64,000 nt of DNA, from assembly GCA_937960795.1 (NCBI GenBank), contig CALGPA010000002.1, positions 30,377 to 94,376 of the forward strand, given 5' to 3'. Within the stretch, counting starts at the first letter, position 1; each line of letters begins with the position of its first letter. Made by a program: the position numbers and the translations under genes. Below, in pieces: positions 1 through 9,272 of this stretch. Source of the stretch: an uncultured bacterium (GTDB lineage Bacteria > Cloacimonadota > Cloacimonadia > Cloacimonadales > Cloacimonadaceae). Below the pieces are notes generated by a model. It was not told the origin of the DNA, searched no databases, and saw nothing but the letters and a program-made list of their open reading frames with translations.

Positions 1-3000
1 ATATCTGTTTAGGATCTGGTTTGGGTCCCATTTTTCGGCTACGGCTGTTTTGGCATAGTAAATCTCACCCCGCAGAGCCTGAAATTCTTCACTAGTGATT
101 GCAGCATTCCTATAATCCCGTAAATATGTCAATTCCTTTTTTTCGATCTTGGCCAAGGAACGGTGGAATTTGGTGTTTTTGGCGTAGGCAGTGGTAAGTC
201 CTTCAAAGAGCCATCTTGAAGGGATTGTCTGGACGATCTCGGGTATGGGACTGTTTTCGTAGAGCTTTAAGTTTCTATTCATGCGCTCAAATTCTATCAC
301 TGCCCCACCAAAGATGATCTGTGGGATCAAGATCAATGGTAGGAGGTTGATAATCGCCCGGTTTTCTTTAATGAATGATGATATCATGAGCCCCAGAGAA
401 TTCCCGATCAGTGAAGCCAAGAAGAAATAAGCAATGCTGCTGACGCCCATGCCGCGGATGTTTAGGATCTGCGCTGCTACGATGTGGTAAAGTATCGCCT
501 GGATAAGGCCAAAGAACGAAAGGGTCGTAAGCTTCGAGATCTGATAGCTGCTCATCTTGAGGTTCATCAGTCGTTCTCGCAAGATTATTTTGCGTTCACT
601 TAAGATCTCTTCGATGGAGTTTGACATTCCCAGAAAGATAAAGGCGATGATCGAGACAAAGATGTAGATGAAGATGTTGTTGTTCTCATGATATGAGTAT
701 CTTGCCGCGGTAGTATGTCGCAGGATGAAAGCGATCAGGATGCCTAAAAGCGGAGCTTCGACAAAGGTGATGATATTGTTTGTTTTGTTCCTGATCTTCA
801 TGCGGAAACTGCGAGAAACAAAAGCCCAAAGGCTGACCAAGTAGTTCTTAGGCCCTAGGGCCTTTTTGATTCTCTTGGCTTCAGTAAAGCCCTCAGAAGG
901 CACTTGGCTTTCGCTTTGGATCATCTCATAGAGCATCTTTCGCTTGAACTTGTCACGCCAATAATCAGGGCTAAACTTGCGTTTTACTTGAACTTGCTTT
1001 TGGATCTGTTCATACACCAAGTGCCCATTCTTGTCGTACTCAGGATAGGTTATGATGTCGTAGAAATAGTCAGATGTGAGAAGGCGTCGCTTAGTCTCAA
1101 TCTCGTTTTTCTTGATCTTGATAAGCTGTAGTTCGTCGTCAAAGTAGCTAAAGCTATCGGTGGGCTTGCCAAAGAACGCGATTCTGCCGCCCATATCCAT
1201 CATCATCACCTTGTCAAACTTGCGATATATGCTGCTATTGGGTTGATGAATGGTTATGATCACGATCTTGCCCTGTTCACAGAGTTTGCCCAAGATGTCA
1301 ATGATCTCCTCGGCGTCGTTGAAAGATAGGCCACTCGTCGGTTCATCACAGATGATGATCGTGGGTTCAAAGAGCAGCTCCAGGGCGATGTTTAGGCGTT
1401 TTCTCTCTCCACCGGATAGGTTCTTGGCCTTAAAGTCTCCCACGATCGTGTCGCGGTGGTGAGAGAGCTTCACCTGATGCAGGATGTTTCGCACCTTCTG
1501 ATCAATCTGAGGTTTTTGCAGCTTGGGCATTCTCAGGCGTAGTCTGTACCATAGGTTATTATAGACACTAAGATTTGGATAGAGCAGATCATCTTGTGGG
1601 ACGTATGCCAGATACTCCAGATAGAAGTTTAGGTTTGCACGGATGTTTTTGCCATCTATAGCTATCTGACCATAGGTGGGGGTGATCTCGCTGGAGAGAA
1701 CTTTGGTGAGAGTTGATTTTCCGCAGCCGCTTTGTCCCATGATAGCGACCAACTGACCGGGATTTACCTCAAATGACACTGAATCCAGAGCAAGTTTGCC
1801 ATCAGGGAAGAAGTGCTTGATATCCGTCACCGATAGTCTTTTGATCTCAAAAGGCGTTTCGATGAGATCAAAGAAGCTGTTGATGCGATAGTTGCGCTTC
1901 TCAATGGTGATGATGTCCGAGTTTAGGTTTATAACAGAAGGCTCAGTGACTGCTTTGCGATTCACGAAGATGTGATAGCCTTTTTTGGGAGGCATAAGAT
2001 AGTAGACCCCGGATCGGTACTCAATCACAGCGATGGTGTTTTCCGAATCTTCACGGCTGGAGGAGAAGTAGCCCCTTTCTCTTTTGATATACAGTTTCCC
2101 CGGGGTGTAGTCGTCTACTCCGATACTGCTGCGGCTTTCAATGAGCATGCCTAGATGAAATGGGGCATATCCTCTGATCTGCAGCTTATCGTCAAAGAAC
2201 ACATCATGCCTGCGCAGATGAGTCATCTCTCTTCCGTTGAGAGCCACAGACCCGCTGTTTATGACAAAGCTGAAGCTATTGTTCGTCTTGTGCACGACGA
2301 AGTCATAGCTGCTTTTGCGGAAGACAATGTCGTCACTTTCATCCCGATAGTGATACATCTTTTGGAGGCATGAATATGAATACTCTCGACCGCCAATAGA
2401 AAGATAGGAATCCGGGCTGAGCATTATTATCGAATTGTGCTCGGGAATCTGTGCGCTCAGAAGCGCGCTGCTGCTCGAGGGGATGCTTAGGAATAGATGC
2501 TTATCGATGGCAAATAGTGCGCATTCATAGGGACTTAGACGTTCGCTGCGGAAGGCTATGTCTGCATCAGCACCTGAGCCAAAGACCACGTAATCCGAGA
2601 AAACAGAATGTCTAAGATGACTCAGATGATGCCGACATGGTGCACTCACCTGGCCGCTGCGTTGATGCTCAAAGTGATTGATCAAGCTTAGAAATGCTTC
2701 GGAAGATGTATTGAGCTTTTTGCTGAGCTCCATGATCTCGGCAATCTCCGAGATAGCGAAGTCACTTTCGGTCTTTGCCATGATCACCAGGGATTGCAAG
2801 ATCCTGACTTTGTCAAACAGGGAAAGATATCGATCCAGATATTCAAGCACTTCGTCGATGTCATATGGAGTTTCCATGATCTGTTTTACATAGGCTTCCC
2901 AAGATACATCGACTTGAGCAAAAAGATTGGTCAAAAGCGAATAAAGGATGCCTATCTCATTGGCACTGATCTCATCATCACCCTGAAGCAAGTAAACATA

Positions 3001-3075
3001 TAGCCGCGTGACCATGTCTATGGTTTTTTTGAGACGTTCCTGACTATCACGGGTAAAGCTCGGCGGTTTTAGCAT
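1..3075 (-). CDS. TerB-FHA-ABCG-type ABC transporter (3' end outside window)
   Basis: Partial gene of 1025 codons, running off the left edge. The start is ATG at 3075-3073, preceded by AGGAGAG. Order of parts: a helical TerB-like region (about residues 20-140); three FHA-like beta-sandwich segments (about 160-235, 240-300, 310-405), the first starting VVFGSGADADI; an ABC ATPase with Walker A GQSGCGKST near 446, signature LSGGERKR near 551 and Walker B IIICDEP near 571; and a membrane domain with five visible hydrophobic segments (about 764-786, 795-817, 848-872, 877-899, 904-927). This is the ABCG/White half-transporter order, ATPase before membrane domain. Substrate is unknown; the FHA-like parts suggest phosphoprotein-linked control, which is inference. 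It is divergent from the phosphate operon. Confidence 0.85.
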   Translation of the reverse strand, partial: MLKPPSFTRDSQERLKKTIDMVTRLYVYLLQGDDEISANEIGILYSLLTNLFAQVDVSWEAYVKQIMETPYDIDEVLEYLDRYLSLFDKVRILQSLVIMAKTESDFAISEIAEIMELSKKLNTSSEAFLSLINHFEHQRSGQVSAPCRHHLSHLRHSVFSDYVVFGSGADADIAFRSERLSPYECALFAIDKHLFLSIPSSSSALLSAQIPEHNSIIMLSPDSYLSIGGREYSYSCLQKMYHYRDESDDIVFRKSSYDFVVHKTNNSFSFVINSGSVALNGREMTHLRRHDVFFDDKLQIRGYAPFHLGMLIESRSSIGVDDYTPGKLYIKRERGYFSSSREDSENTIAVIEYRSGVYYLMPPKKGYHIFVNRKAVTEPSVINLNSDIITIEKRNYRINSFFDLIETPFEIKRLSVTDIKHFFPDGKLALDSVSFEVNPGQLVAIMGQSGCGKSTLTKVLSSEITPTYGQIAIDGKNIRANLNFYLEYLAYVPQDDLLYPNLSVYNNLWYRLRLRMPKLQKPQIDQKVRNILHQVKLSHHRDTIVGDFKAKNLSGGERKRLNIALELLFEPTIIICDEPTSGLSFNDAEEIIDILGKLCEQGKIVIITIHQPNSSIYRKFDKVMMMDMGGRIAFFGKPTDSFSYFDDELQLIKIKKNEIETKRRLLTSDYFYDIITYPEYDKNGHLVYEQIQKQVQVKRKFSPDYWRDKFKRKMLYEMIQSESQVPSEGFTEAKRIKKALGPKNYLVSLWAFVSRSFRMKIRNKTNNIITFVEAPLLGILIAFILRHTTAARYSYHENNNIFIYIFVSIIAFIFLGMSNSIEEILSERKIILRERLMNLKMSSYQISKLTTLSFFGLIQAILYHIVAAQILNIRGMGVSSIAYFFLASLIGNSLGLMISSFIKENRAIINLLPLILIPQIIFGGAVIEFERMNRNLKLYENSPIPEIVQTIPSRWLFEGLTTAYAKNTKFHRSLAKIEKKELTYLRDYRNAAITSEEFQALRGEIYYAKTAVAEKWDPNQILNRY

Positions 3076-3238
3076 ATCTCTCCTGCTTGTTTGCATTCGG
3101 CATCAAAATCCGGACATCCAATCCTCTGAAAGTGATGAAGATAGATCCTAACCGCATTTCTTGAAAGCAGCCTGCTATTGTCAAGAAAAAGCTTAGAAAA
3201 GCAGATCAATCGATCACTAGAGAAGCAGGCATGGATTA

Positions 3239-3292
3239 TTAACCAATTCTTAACTCAAGCCTTATAAAATCCTAACAATCCTCAAGTATAAC
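3239..3292 (+). promoter_or_regulatory. Pho-box promoter of the porin-pst operon
   Basis: Four half-sites lie in exact 11-bp register: TTAACC (3239), TTAACT (3250), CTTATA (3261) and CTAACA (3272). A -10-like TATAAC starts at 3287, ten bases after the last half-site. PhoB/PhoP operators are direct repeats of TTAACA-like hexamers at 11-bp period that replace the -35 element, so this matches in sequence, period and spacing. It sits upstream of porin-pstSCAB-phoU, and a phoB-phoR pair lies downstream in the window. Confidence 0.75.
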
Positions 3293-3336
3293 CTTAGCAG
3301 AGATGAATCTCAGACACGAAAATAAAGGAGAACCAG

Positions 3337-4455
3337 ATGATAAGACGCATGTACCCGATCATCACACTTTGTCTCATAATGACGATACCCGCAATAGCAG
3401 GAGCTATTCAAAGCAGCATTGGCGGTGAGATGTGGTCAAGATGGACACTGCAGACCGGCACTTCAGCTGCAGATAGCAGCACTGTAATCAAACAAAACTC
3501 CATGGCCTTAGAAAGAGGTTACTTGGATTTTCGCACTAAGTTCAACCCAAATACTGACGCACGTTTTACGATTGATTTGTTTTCGACAGACAGCCAAAAG
3601 GATGGAGCGGGACTCAAGCTCAAATATGGGTTTGTGGACTTCAAGAATATCCTCCCGATCTCCCATGCAAATCTGACTGTAGGGCTGCAAAAAGTATATT
3701 TTGGATCCATCTATGACTGGGACTATAGTCTCATCGGGAAAGCTCCGGTAGATGAACACAAGCTCGCCAGCAGTGCGGATTACGGAGTCTCAATCAACGG
3801 TAAACTCTCTTCCGGAAAAGGCGAATATGCTTTAGCTATCTACAATGGAGAAGGCTACAAGAATTATGGAGCCAATCTAAAAGAAAACACCCGTTTCGAA
3901 TATTTGGCAAATCTCAGATACAAGCCCATCTCGCAAGTTACTTTGGGCGGTTCATTTATGACCAACAGCATCGGACGAGAACGCGATCTGACGGCTGATC
4001 AACCGGTAAACACATATCAAGAGCAGATCCTCATGGACTTCCTGATGCGTCTGGACATCGCTCCGGTAAACATCACTTTCGAATATCTTCACAAAGACGC
4101 CAAGTATCCAAACATAGCTGATGGCACAGCTGATTACACTGCATCTGGGATCAGCATCATTCCGATAGTGAGCCTTAAGGACATCACCTCAAAGGACATC
4201 CAGCTGGTGGGACGTTATGATCGTTGGGATCAGACAGATGACGCTGCAAACAAACATCTGCTAAACCTTTTTACAGCAGGGATCAACTACAATTTCATGC
4301 ATGACGAAAAATCTAAGCCCGCCATGCAAGCACAGCTAAACATCAGCCACAAGAGCTATGATCCGGACAAGTCACTAGCTACATATCAAAACAATCTAAA
4401 AGACAGCACGACCGTCATGGCTCAGCTCAAATGGCGATTTTCCCATAAGATCTAA
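3337..4455 (+). CDS. Outer-membrane porin-like protein of the phosphate operon
   Basis: 372 residues with an N-terminal signal peptide (charged MIRRMYP, hydrophobic core, likely cleavage after AIAGA). The mature part is rich in alternating polar/hydrophobic strands with aromatic ends (for example GYLDFRTKFNP, AQLKWRFSHKI), which is the pattern of a beta barrel. It has a good AAAGGAG ribosome site. It is the first gene after the Pho-box promoter and lies 11 bases before pstS, so a phosphate or polyphosphate-selective outer-membrane channel (OprO/OprP-like) is the likely role. The family call rests on fold pattern and context, not on a specific motif; another type of porin is possible. Confidence 0.7.
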   Translation: MIRRMYPIITLCLIMTIPAIAGAIQSSIGGEMWSRWTLQTGTSAADSSTVIKQNSMALERGYLDFRTKFNPNTDARFTIDLFSTDSQKDGAGLKLKYGFVDFKNILPISHANLTVGLQKVYFGSIYDWDYSLIGKAPVDEHKLASSADYGVSINGKLSSGKGEYALAIYNGEGYKNYGANLKENTRFEYLANLRYKPISQVTLGGSFMTNSIGRERDLTADQPVNTYQEQILMDFLMRLDIAPVNITFEYLHKDAKYPNIADGTADYTASGISIIPIVSLKDITSKDIQLVGRYDRWDQTDDAANKHLLNLFTAGINYNFMHDEKSKPAMQAQLNISHKSYDPDKSLATYQNNLKDSTTVMAQLKWRFSHKI

Positions 4456-4466
4456 AGGAGAGAACA

Positions 4467-5276
4467 ATGCGTAAATATCTTATCTTGACACTAGCTTTGG
4501 CAGCAGCTCTATCACTGGGGCACGCTCGCACAAATCAAATCACCAGTTCCGGATCCACGACCGTCCTACCCGTCGCTCAGGCAGCTGCGGAAGCCTATAT
4601 GGATCTGAATCCCTCGATCAACATCTCAGTAAGAGGCGGAGGCTCAGGCGTGGGAGTAGCGGCGTTGCAAAATGGCACTGTGCAGATTGCAAATTCTTCC
4701 CGACCAATGAAGGCTTCTGAAGCCGCAGCATGTGAGGCCAAAGGCTTCAAGCCCGCCGCCTATGCCATCGCCAATGATGGAATCGCCATGGTGGTTCACC
4801 CCACAAACCCCATCAAAAACCTCACCGTGAGCCAGATCCGGGACATCTATACCGGAAAGATCAGTAACTGGAAAGAGCTGGGTGGCAGGGATCTCGCCAT
4901 CGTAATCATCTCAAGAGATGTTGCTTCCGGCACCTTTGAAGTCTTCAACGACAAAGCTCTGTCCAATAAGAAGGTAGTCTCTTCAGCTCAGCTATTAGCT
5001 TCAAACAACGCCGTAGTGACAGCCGTGAGCAGCACACCGGGAGGGATTGGCTATGCTGGTTTGGGATACATCACTGATCTGGTGAGAGTAGTCTCTGTAG
5101 ATGAGATATTTCCAACGATAAGCACTATCCAAGATGGGACCTATCCCTTAAGCCGCAAATTGTTCATGTTCACTCGCGGCAAAGCTACAGGAGATGTAGA
5201 TCGTTTCTTGGCTTGGATCCAATCTGCAGCCGGTCAAAAGATAGTTGCAGAACAAGGATTTATTCCGATCAGATAA
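4467..5276 (+). CDS. pstS: Phosphate ABC transporter substrate-binding protein PstS
   Basis: 269 residues with a signal peptide (MRKYLILTLALAAALSLGHA). The mature protein begins with the PstS phosphate-binding signature SSGSTTVLPVAQAAAEAY, followed by RGGGSGVGVAAL and later SRDVASGTFEVF, the loops that hold phosphate in this family. It should bind inorganic phosphate in the periplasm and pass it to PstC/PstA. RBS AAGGAG precedes ATG 4467. It is the second gene of the pst operon; a strong hairpin follows its stop codon and could raise its level relative to the membrane components. Confidence 0.95.
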   Translation: MRKYLILTLALAAALSLGHARTNQITSSGSTTVLPVAQAAAEAYMDLNPSINISVRGGGSGVGVAALQNGTVQIANSSRPMKASEAAACEAKGFKPAAYAIANDGIAMVVHPTNPIKNLTVSQIRDIYTGKISNWKELGGRDLAIVIISRDVASGTFEVFNDKALSNKKVVSSAQLLASNNAVVTAVSSTPGGIGYAGLGYITDLVRVVSVDEIFPTISTIQDGTYPLSRKLFMFTRGKATGDVDRFLAWIQSAAGQKIVAEQGFIPIR

Positions 5277-5292
5277 TCAAAACCACCGCTCT

Positions 5293-5317
5293 CGGCAAGG
5301 AACATCCATCCTTGCCG
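5293..5317 (+). promoter_or_regulatory. Hairpin between pstS and pstC
   Basis: Perfect 9-bp stem CGGCAAGGA (5293-5301) / TCCTTGCCG (5309-5317) with a 7-base loop, 16 bases after the pstS stop and 28 before pstC. No T-tract follows, so it is not a simple terminator. Hairpins at this place after binding-protein genes commonly protect the upstream mRNA or attenuate read-through, giving excess binding protein; that role here is inferred. Confidence 0.6.
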
Positions 5318-5345
5318 GGATCGGGCTTAAAAGGAAAGCATTAAT

Positions 5346-6212
5346 ATGCAAATAATGGAAAAGACCTTCAAAGCCACCAGCTATATTGCGGCTTTCATCT
5401 GCATCATAGCCGTGTTTGGCATCATCATCAGCATCTTCATGGAAGGACTTCCACTCTTTAGGGTAGTGAGCATCAAAGAATTCATCTTCGGTGATGCCTG
5501 GTATCCCACCCATCACGATGCCGCACAATTTGGGATCAGAAATCTCATCATCGGCTCTTTCTTAGCTACCTTGGGTGCCATCGTCATTTCTGTGCCGTTG
5601 GGCTTGGGATCAGCCATTTTCATCTCAGAGCTTGCAAGCTCGAGCTACAAAGACTTTGCCAAGCCGGTGATTGAGCTTCTGGCAGCGATTCCGAGTGTGG
5701 TCTATGGTCTCTTTGGAATGGCGATTGTAGCTCCATACATCAGAGAAATCTTTGATTTGTCCACGGGACTCAATCTCTTCACGACATCCATCATTTTGGG
5801 TCTGATGGTTGTCCCGATCATCGCCAGTATGAGCGAAGATGCTTTGTCCAATGTTCCCAAAAACCTCAAAGAAGCTTCATTAGCTCTGGGGGCCACAAAG
5901 TGGCAAACCATCGTCAGAGTAGTCGTTCCCACAGCCAAAAGAGGGATCAATGGATCGATTCTGCATGGCTTTGGAAGGGCAATCGGAGAAACCATGGTAG
6001 TCTTAATGGTGGCAGGAGGATCAGCTCAGATTCCGGGATCAATCTTTGAGTCCATCCGCCCTCTTACTTCCACTATAGCCGCGGAGATGGGCGAGACCGT
6101 CGTGGGTGATCTTCATTATCGATCGCTTTTTGCAATCGCGATCGTGCTCTTTGTGATTACCTTCATAGTAAATCTCGCCGCTGAGCTCAGCTTTGCAAAG
6201 AGAGGCCGATAG
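5346..6212 (+). CDS. pstC: Phosphate ABC transporter permease PstC
   Basis: 288 residues with six hydrophobic segments. The cytoplasmic coupling loop is seen as LKEASLALGATKWQTIVRVV, the EAA motif of PstC-type permeases, and ELLAAIPSVVYGLFGMAIVAP is a family hallmark. It forms the inner-membrane channel with PstA. RBS AAAGGAAA precedes ATG 5346; an in-frame ATG lies at codon 4. The TAG stop overlaps the GTG start of pstA by one base, implying translational coupling. Confidence 0.95.
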   Translation: MQIMEKTFKATSYIAAFICIIAVFGIIISIFMEGLPLFRVVSIKEFIFGDAWYPTHHDAAQFGIRNLIIGSFLATLGAIVISVPLGLGSAIFISELASSSYKDFAKPVIELLAAIPSVVYGLFGMAIVAPYIREIFDLSTGLNLFTTSIILGLMVVPIIASMSEDALSNVPKNLKEASLALGATKWQTIVRVVVPTAKRGINGSILHGFGRAIGETMVVLMVAGGSAQIPGSIFESIRPLTSTIAAEMGETVVGDLHYRSLFAIAIVLFVITFIVNLAAELSFAKRGR

Positions 6213-7066
6213 TGAAGTTTCCCAGAATCTGTGATATTTTGGGCAAGAGCTTGGTGACAATGATGTTTGTCCTCACTCTAAGCGCGCTTGCTATCTTTTT
6301 GATCGCCGTCCTCAGTCGGGGACTGGGCATGATCTCATGGACGTTTTTGACAGATGTCCCACGAAATGGCATGACCGAAGGCGGAATCTTCCCGGCGCTG
6401 GTCGGCACGTTTTGGCTGACCATCCTTTCTGTAGCAATTGCCCTGCCTCTGGGCATCTTTTGTGCGATCTACCTATATGCTTATGGCAAGCCTTTGTGGT
6501 TTGTCAGCATCGTAAAACTCGCTATCAACACTTTGGTCGGGATTCCATCAATCATATACGGACTCTTTGGCATGGCAGTGTTTGTAAACATCATGTCGCT
6601 TGATGTATCTTTAATATCCGGAGCGCTCACTTTGGCGATCCTAGCTCTTCCTCTGATCATCATTGCCTCAGAAGAAGCCATGCAGGCCGTTCCAAAAGAC
6701 TTTTGTGATGCGTCCTATGCCTTGGGAGCTGCCCAAGGAAAGACGATCACCCGTATAGTGCTTCCGACTGCTCTACCGAACATCCTCACCGGAGCCATCA
6801 TCAGCATTGGCAGAGTGGCAGGGGAGACCGCTCCCATCATGTTTACTGCTGCCACCTTCTATTCCCGCAGACTCCCGCAATCTTTAAGTCACGAAGTAAT
6901 GGCTTTGCCATACCATATCTTTGCATTGATGACGGAAGGCTCAAACTCTGCCAAACAAACCCCGATTGCTTATGGCACGGCATCCGTGCTGCTACTTTTG
7001 GTATTGGGGATATCCTCGATTGCCATCATAATACGCTATCATCTTAGGAGAAAAAAACAATGGTAA
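6212..7066 (+). CDS. pstA: Phosphate ABC transporter permease PstA
   Basis: 284 residues, membrane protein. It carries the PstA hallmarks [19 protein letters not shown] and the coupling loop [21 protein letters not shown], followed by [13 protein letters not shown]. It starts with GTG at 6212, overlapping the pstC stop by one base, with GAGAGG just upstream. The 3' end overlaps pstB by seven bases. It pairs with PstC in the inner membrane. Confidence 0.95.
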   Translation: MKFPRICDILGKSLVTMMFVLTLSALAIFLIAVLSRGLGMISWTFLTDVPRNGMTEGGIFPALVGTFWLTILSVAIALPLGIFCAIYLYAYGKPLWFVSIVKLAINTLVGIPSIIYGLFGMAVFVNIMSLDVSLISGALTLAILALPLIIIASEEAMQAVPKDFCDASYALGAAQGKTITRIVLPTALPNILTGAIISIGRVAGETAPIMFTAATFYSRRLPQSLSHEVMALPYHIFALMTEGSNSAKQTPIAYGTASVLLLLVLGISSIAIIIRYHLRRKKQW

Positions 7067-7818
7067 AAAGCCATATATCCACCAAAGACTTGAATCTCTG
7101 GTTTGCCGAAAACCACGTATTGCACGATATAAATATGGATCTCTACGAAAACAAGATAACCGCCATGATCGGCCCCTCAGGATGCGGCAAATCAAGTCTG
7201 CTTCGCTGTTTCAACCGGATGAATGACCTCATCCCAAAATCCAAAATCAAAGGAAGCATAATCCTTGATGATCTTGATATATATCATCCGCAGATCCCTG
7301 TGACACAGATACGCACAAAGGTGGGGATGGTCTTTCAAAAACCCAATCCTTTTCCCAAGAGTATCTTCAACAACGTTGCCTATGGACTCAAGATTCAAGG
7401 AAAATTTCGCAAGAGCGAGATCCGCGACAGGGTCGAAAAAAGCCTCATGGACGCGTGGCTTTGGGATGAGGTCAAGGACAGACTCCATTCTTCGGCAATG
7501 TCTTTGTCGGGGGGGCAGCAGCAGCGCTTATGCATTGCCAGAGCTTTGGCAAATAGTCCCAGAATATTGCTTTTGGATGAGCCCACATCTGCTCTGGATC
7601 CCCAATCAACTGCCAAGATCGAAGAGCTCTGCCTGGATCTTAAGGATAAAGTCACCATCCTCATTGTAACCCACAATATCGCTCAAGCCGGAAGAATCTC
7701 GGATTATACCGCCTTCATGTATCTAGGAGACATGGTGGAGTTTGACGAAAGCTCAAAAGTCTTTACCGTTCCAAAAGATAAACGCACTGAAGCATATCTC
7801 ACCGGCGTTTTTGGATAG
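7060..7818 (+). CDS. pstB: Phosphate ABC transporter ATP-binding protein PstB
   Basis: 252 residues, a complete ABC ATPase: Walker [11 protein letters not shown]-loop in [15 protein letters not shown] (a PstB-specific stretch), signature [15 protein letters not shown], Walker [14 protein letters not shown] and the H-loop ILIVTHN. It powers phosphate import through PstCA. RBS AGGAGAAA precedes ATG 7060, inside the end of pstA. phoU follows 19 bases after its stop. Confidence 0.97.
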   Translation: MVKSHISTKDLNLWFAENHVLHDINMDLYENKITAMIGPSGCGKSSLLRCFNRMNDLIPKSKIKGSIILDDLDIYHPQIPVTQIRTKVGMVFQKPNPFPKSIFNNVAYGLKIQGKFRKSEIRDRVEKSLMDAWLWDEVKDRLHSSAMSLSGGQQQRLCIARALANSPRILLLDEPTSALDPQSTAKIEELCLDLKDKVTILIVTHNIAQAGRISDYTAFMYLGDMVEFDESSKVFTVPKDKRTEAYLTGVFG

Positions 7819-7837
7819 ATCTAAATAGGAGAAAAAC

Positions 7838-8521
7838 ATGCTAAGTAATAAACTAAATGAACTCAAAAGAATGCTCTTGGACGAAGCGGCATATGTCGAG
7901 AAAATGGTGATCATATCAATGAACGCTATCCAAAGGGGCTATGAATGCAATCTCGATTCTGTGCTCAGCTATGAAGACAAAGTAAACAAGCTGGAGCTCG
8001 AGATTGAGCGCTTTTGCACAAACATCATTGCCTTGTATCAACCCGAGGCTATTGATCTGCGCACAGTGTTGATGACCTACAAGATAAACAATGATCTGGA
8101 AAGATTGGCGGATCAGGCAGTTAACATTGCCGAAAGCGCAAATTCGATCTGCGGTGAACCGATCGGTGACTATCTGCCACAGATTATCTGCATGAAGAAA
8201 AAGGCAATCCAGATGTTGCACAAAAGTATATCAGCCTTCATCGATCGAAACATCGACTTGGCAAGACAAGTATGTCTGGAAGACAATGCTGTTGATGAGC
8301 TAAATAGAACCCTTCACAACACCCTGATCGACTTGATGAAGGACAGGCCGGGATATATCGATAGCTATCTGCATCTTATGCGTATATCCAAGAATCTGGA
8401 ACGCGTAGCAGATCTTTCTACAAACATCGCCGAAAACACCATCTTCCTTGCCTCAGGGAAAGTAGTGAAACACCATATAGACGAAACAGATCCCGAAAAT
8501 GAGAAAAAGATCATAGGCTGA
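7838..8521 (+). CDS. phoU: Phosphate signalling protein PhoU
   Basis: 227 residues, all helical, with the duplicated PhoU three-helix bundle and its metal-binding E/D-rich signatures (for example NNDLERLADQAVNIAE and SKNLERVADLSTNIAENTIF). PhoU links the Pst transporter to the PhoR kinase and keeps the Pho response off when phosphate is plentiful. It is the last gene of the pst operon, with RBS AGGAGAAA. A stem-loop and a dispersed repeat follow before the converging sigma factor gene. Confidence 0.95.
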   Translation: MLSNKLNELKRMLLDEAAYVEKMVIISMNAIQRGYECNLDSVLSYEDKVNKLELEIERFCTNIIALYQPEAIDLRTVLMTYKINNDLERLADQAVNIAESANSICGEPIGDYLPQIICMKKKAIQMLHKSISAFIDRNIDLARQVCLEDNAVDELNRTLHNTLIDLMKDRPGYIDSYLHLMRISKNLERVADLSTNIAENTIFLASGKVVKHHIDETDPENEKKIIG

Positions 8522-8553
8522 CAATCGAGAATAGCAAAAAAGAGATACAGCAC

Positions 8554-8582
8554 AGCGTATCTACCTGAAAAATAGATACGCT
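8554..8582. terminator. Stem-loop after phoU
   Basis: Perfect 10-bp inverted repeat AGCGTATCTA / TAGATACGCT around a 9-base loop, 32 bases past the phoU stop and between converging genes. There is no T-run on the + side, so termination efficiency is uncertain; it may instead be a 3' end-protecting structure. Confidence 0.5.
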
Positions 8583-8591
8583 AGATTCGTT

Positions 8592-8659
8592 GCTCATGCC
8601 TCCCTCACCGGTCGCTCACCGGTCAAGCGTGCAAGCGGTGAGAAAATAAGGACTTAGAG
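8592..8659 (+). repeat. Dispersed repeat family A, copy 1 (short)
   Basis: Core of a repeat seen four times in this window. It has CTCATGCC, then an 11-bp unit CTCACCGGTCG given twice, then GTGCAAGCGGTGAG and AAAATAAGGACTTA. CTCACCG and CGGTGAG can pair as a hairpin. This copy lacks the AAATGCTTG left flank and the right extension found in other copies. It lies between the converging phoU and sigma factor genes. Confidence 0.85.
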
Positions 8660-8756
8660 CTCTGGTAAGTTTACGACAAAAACGGTTCTAAAGCAAGCTT
8701 TTGCGTAGCCAAGACATACTTGATAAAACGGATTATATATTGTAGGCTAATATATG

Positions 8757-9272
8757 CTAATGTATGGTTTTATACTCTTTATAGAAAAGCCTCAGTCTCC
8801 GCAGAGCTTTGGATCTGATCTGTTTGATTCTTTCGGGTCTCAGCTTCGTGCGCTTGGCGATCTCAAGCAATGGTAGGCGCTCAGCATAGCTTAGTCGTAG
8901 AATGTCGCGCTCCAGCTCCGGCATATCATCCGGAAGGCTCATGTCGCTTGTTTTATGCTCAGCTTCCGGGGCTTGGATTCTGGCAAGATCATCGTGGTAG
9001 GAGCCGTGTTCTGAGTTCTGAGCAATCTCCCTTTTAATGGCCAGCAGGATTCGTTTCTTGATCCAGAAGTGAGCATAGGTGGAAAACTGAGTTTCACGCT
9101 CTGGATCAAAGCGCATATTTGCCTCCAAAAGACCAAAGATCCCCTCTTGAAAAAGATCTTCTTGGCTCAGTGATTTGTTCTTGTATTTTGCGACAAAACT
9201 GCGAACCAAGCCCTCATAGTCTTTGATTAGTATCTCAGGATCCATGAATGGATCAGTGCCAAGCATCTTCAT
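8757..9272 (-). CDS. Small sigma-70 family factor in the phoBR operon
   Basis: 171 residues. Region 2 is clear (QEDLFQEGIFGLLEANMRFD and STYAHFWIKKRI, roughly residues 37-80), resembling the RpoD/group 3 DLIQEG...KFDPER...FSTYA core. A region 4 helix-turn-helix lies at about 115-165 (LPLLEIAKRTKLRPERIKQI). Regions 1 and 3 are missing and it is shorter than most group 3 factors. The start at 9272 lies inside the 3' end of the kinase gene (20-base overlap) without a strong RBS; codon 3 or 10 could also serve. The layout implies co-expression with PhoB and PhoR. No anti-sigma gene is next to it. Confidence 0.85.
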   Translation of the reverse strand: MKMLGTDPFMDPEILIKDYEGLVRSFVAKYKNKSLSQEDLFQEGIFGLLEANMRFDPERETQFSTYAHFWIKKRILLAIKREIAQNSEHGSYHDDLARIQAPEAEHKTSDMSLPDDMPELERDILRLSYAERLPLLEIAKRTKLRPERIKQIRSKALRRLRLFYKEYKTIH

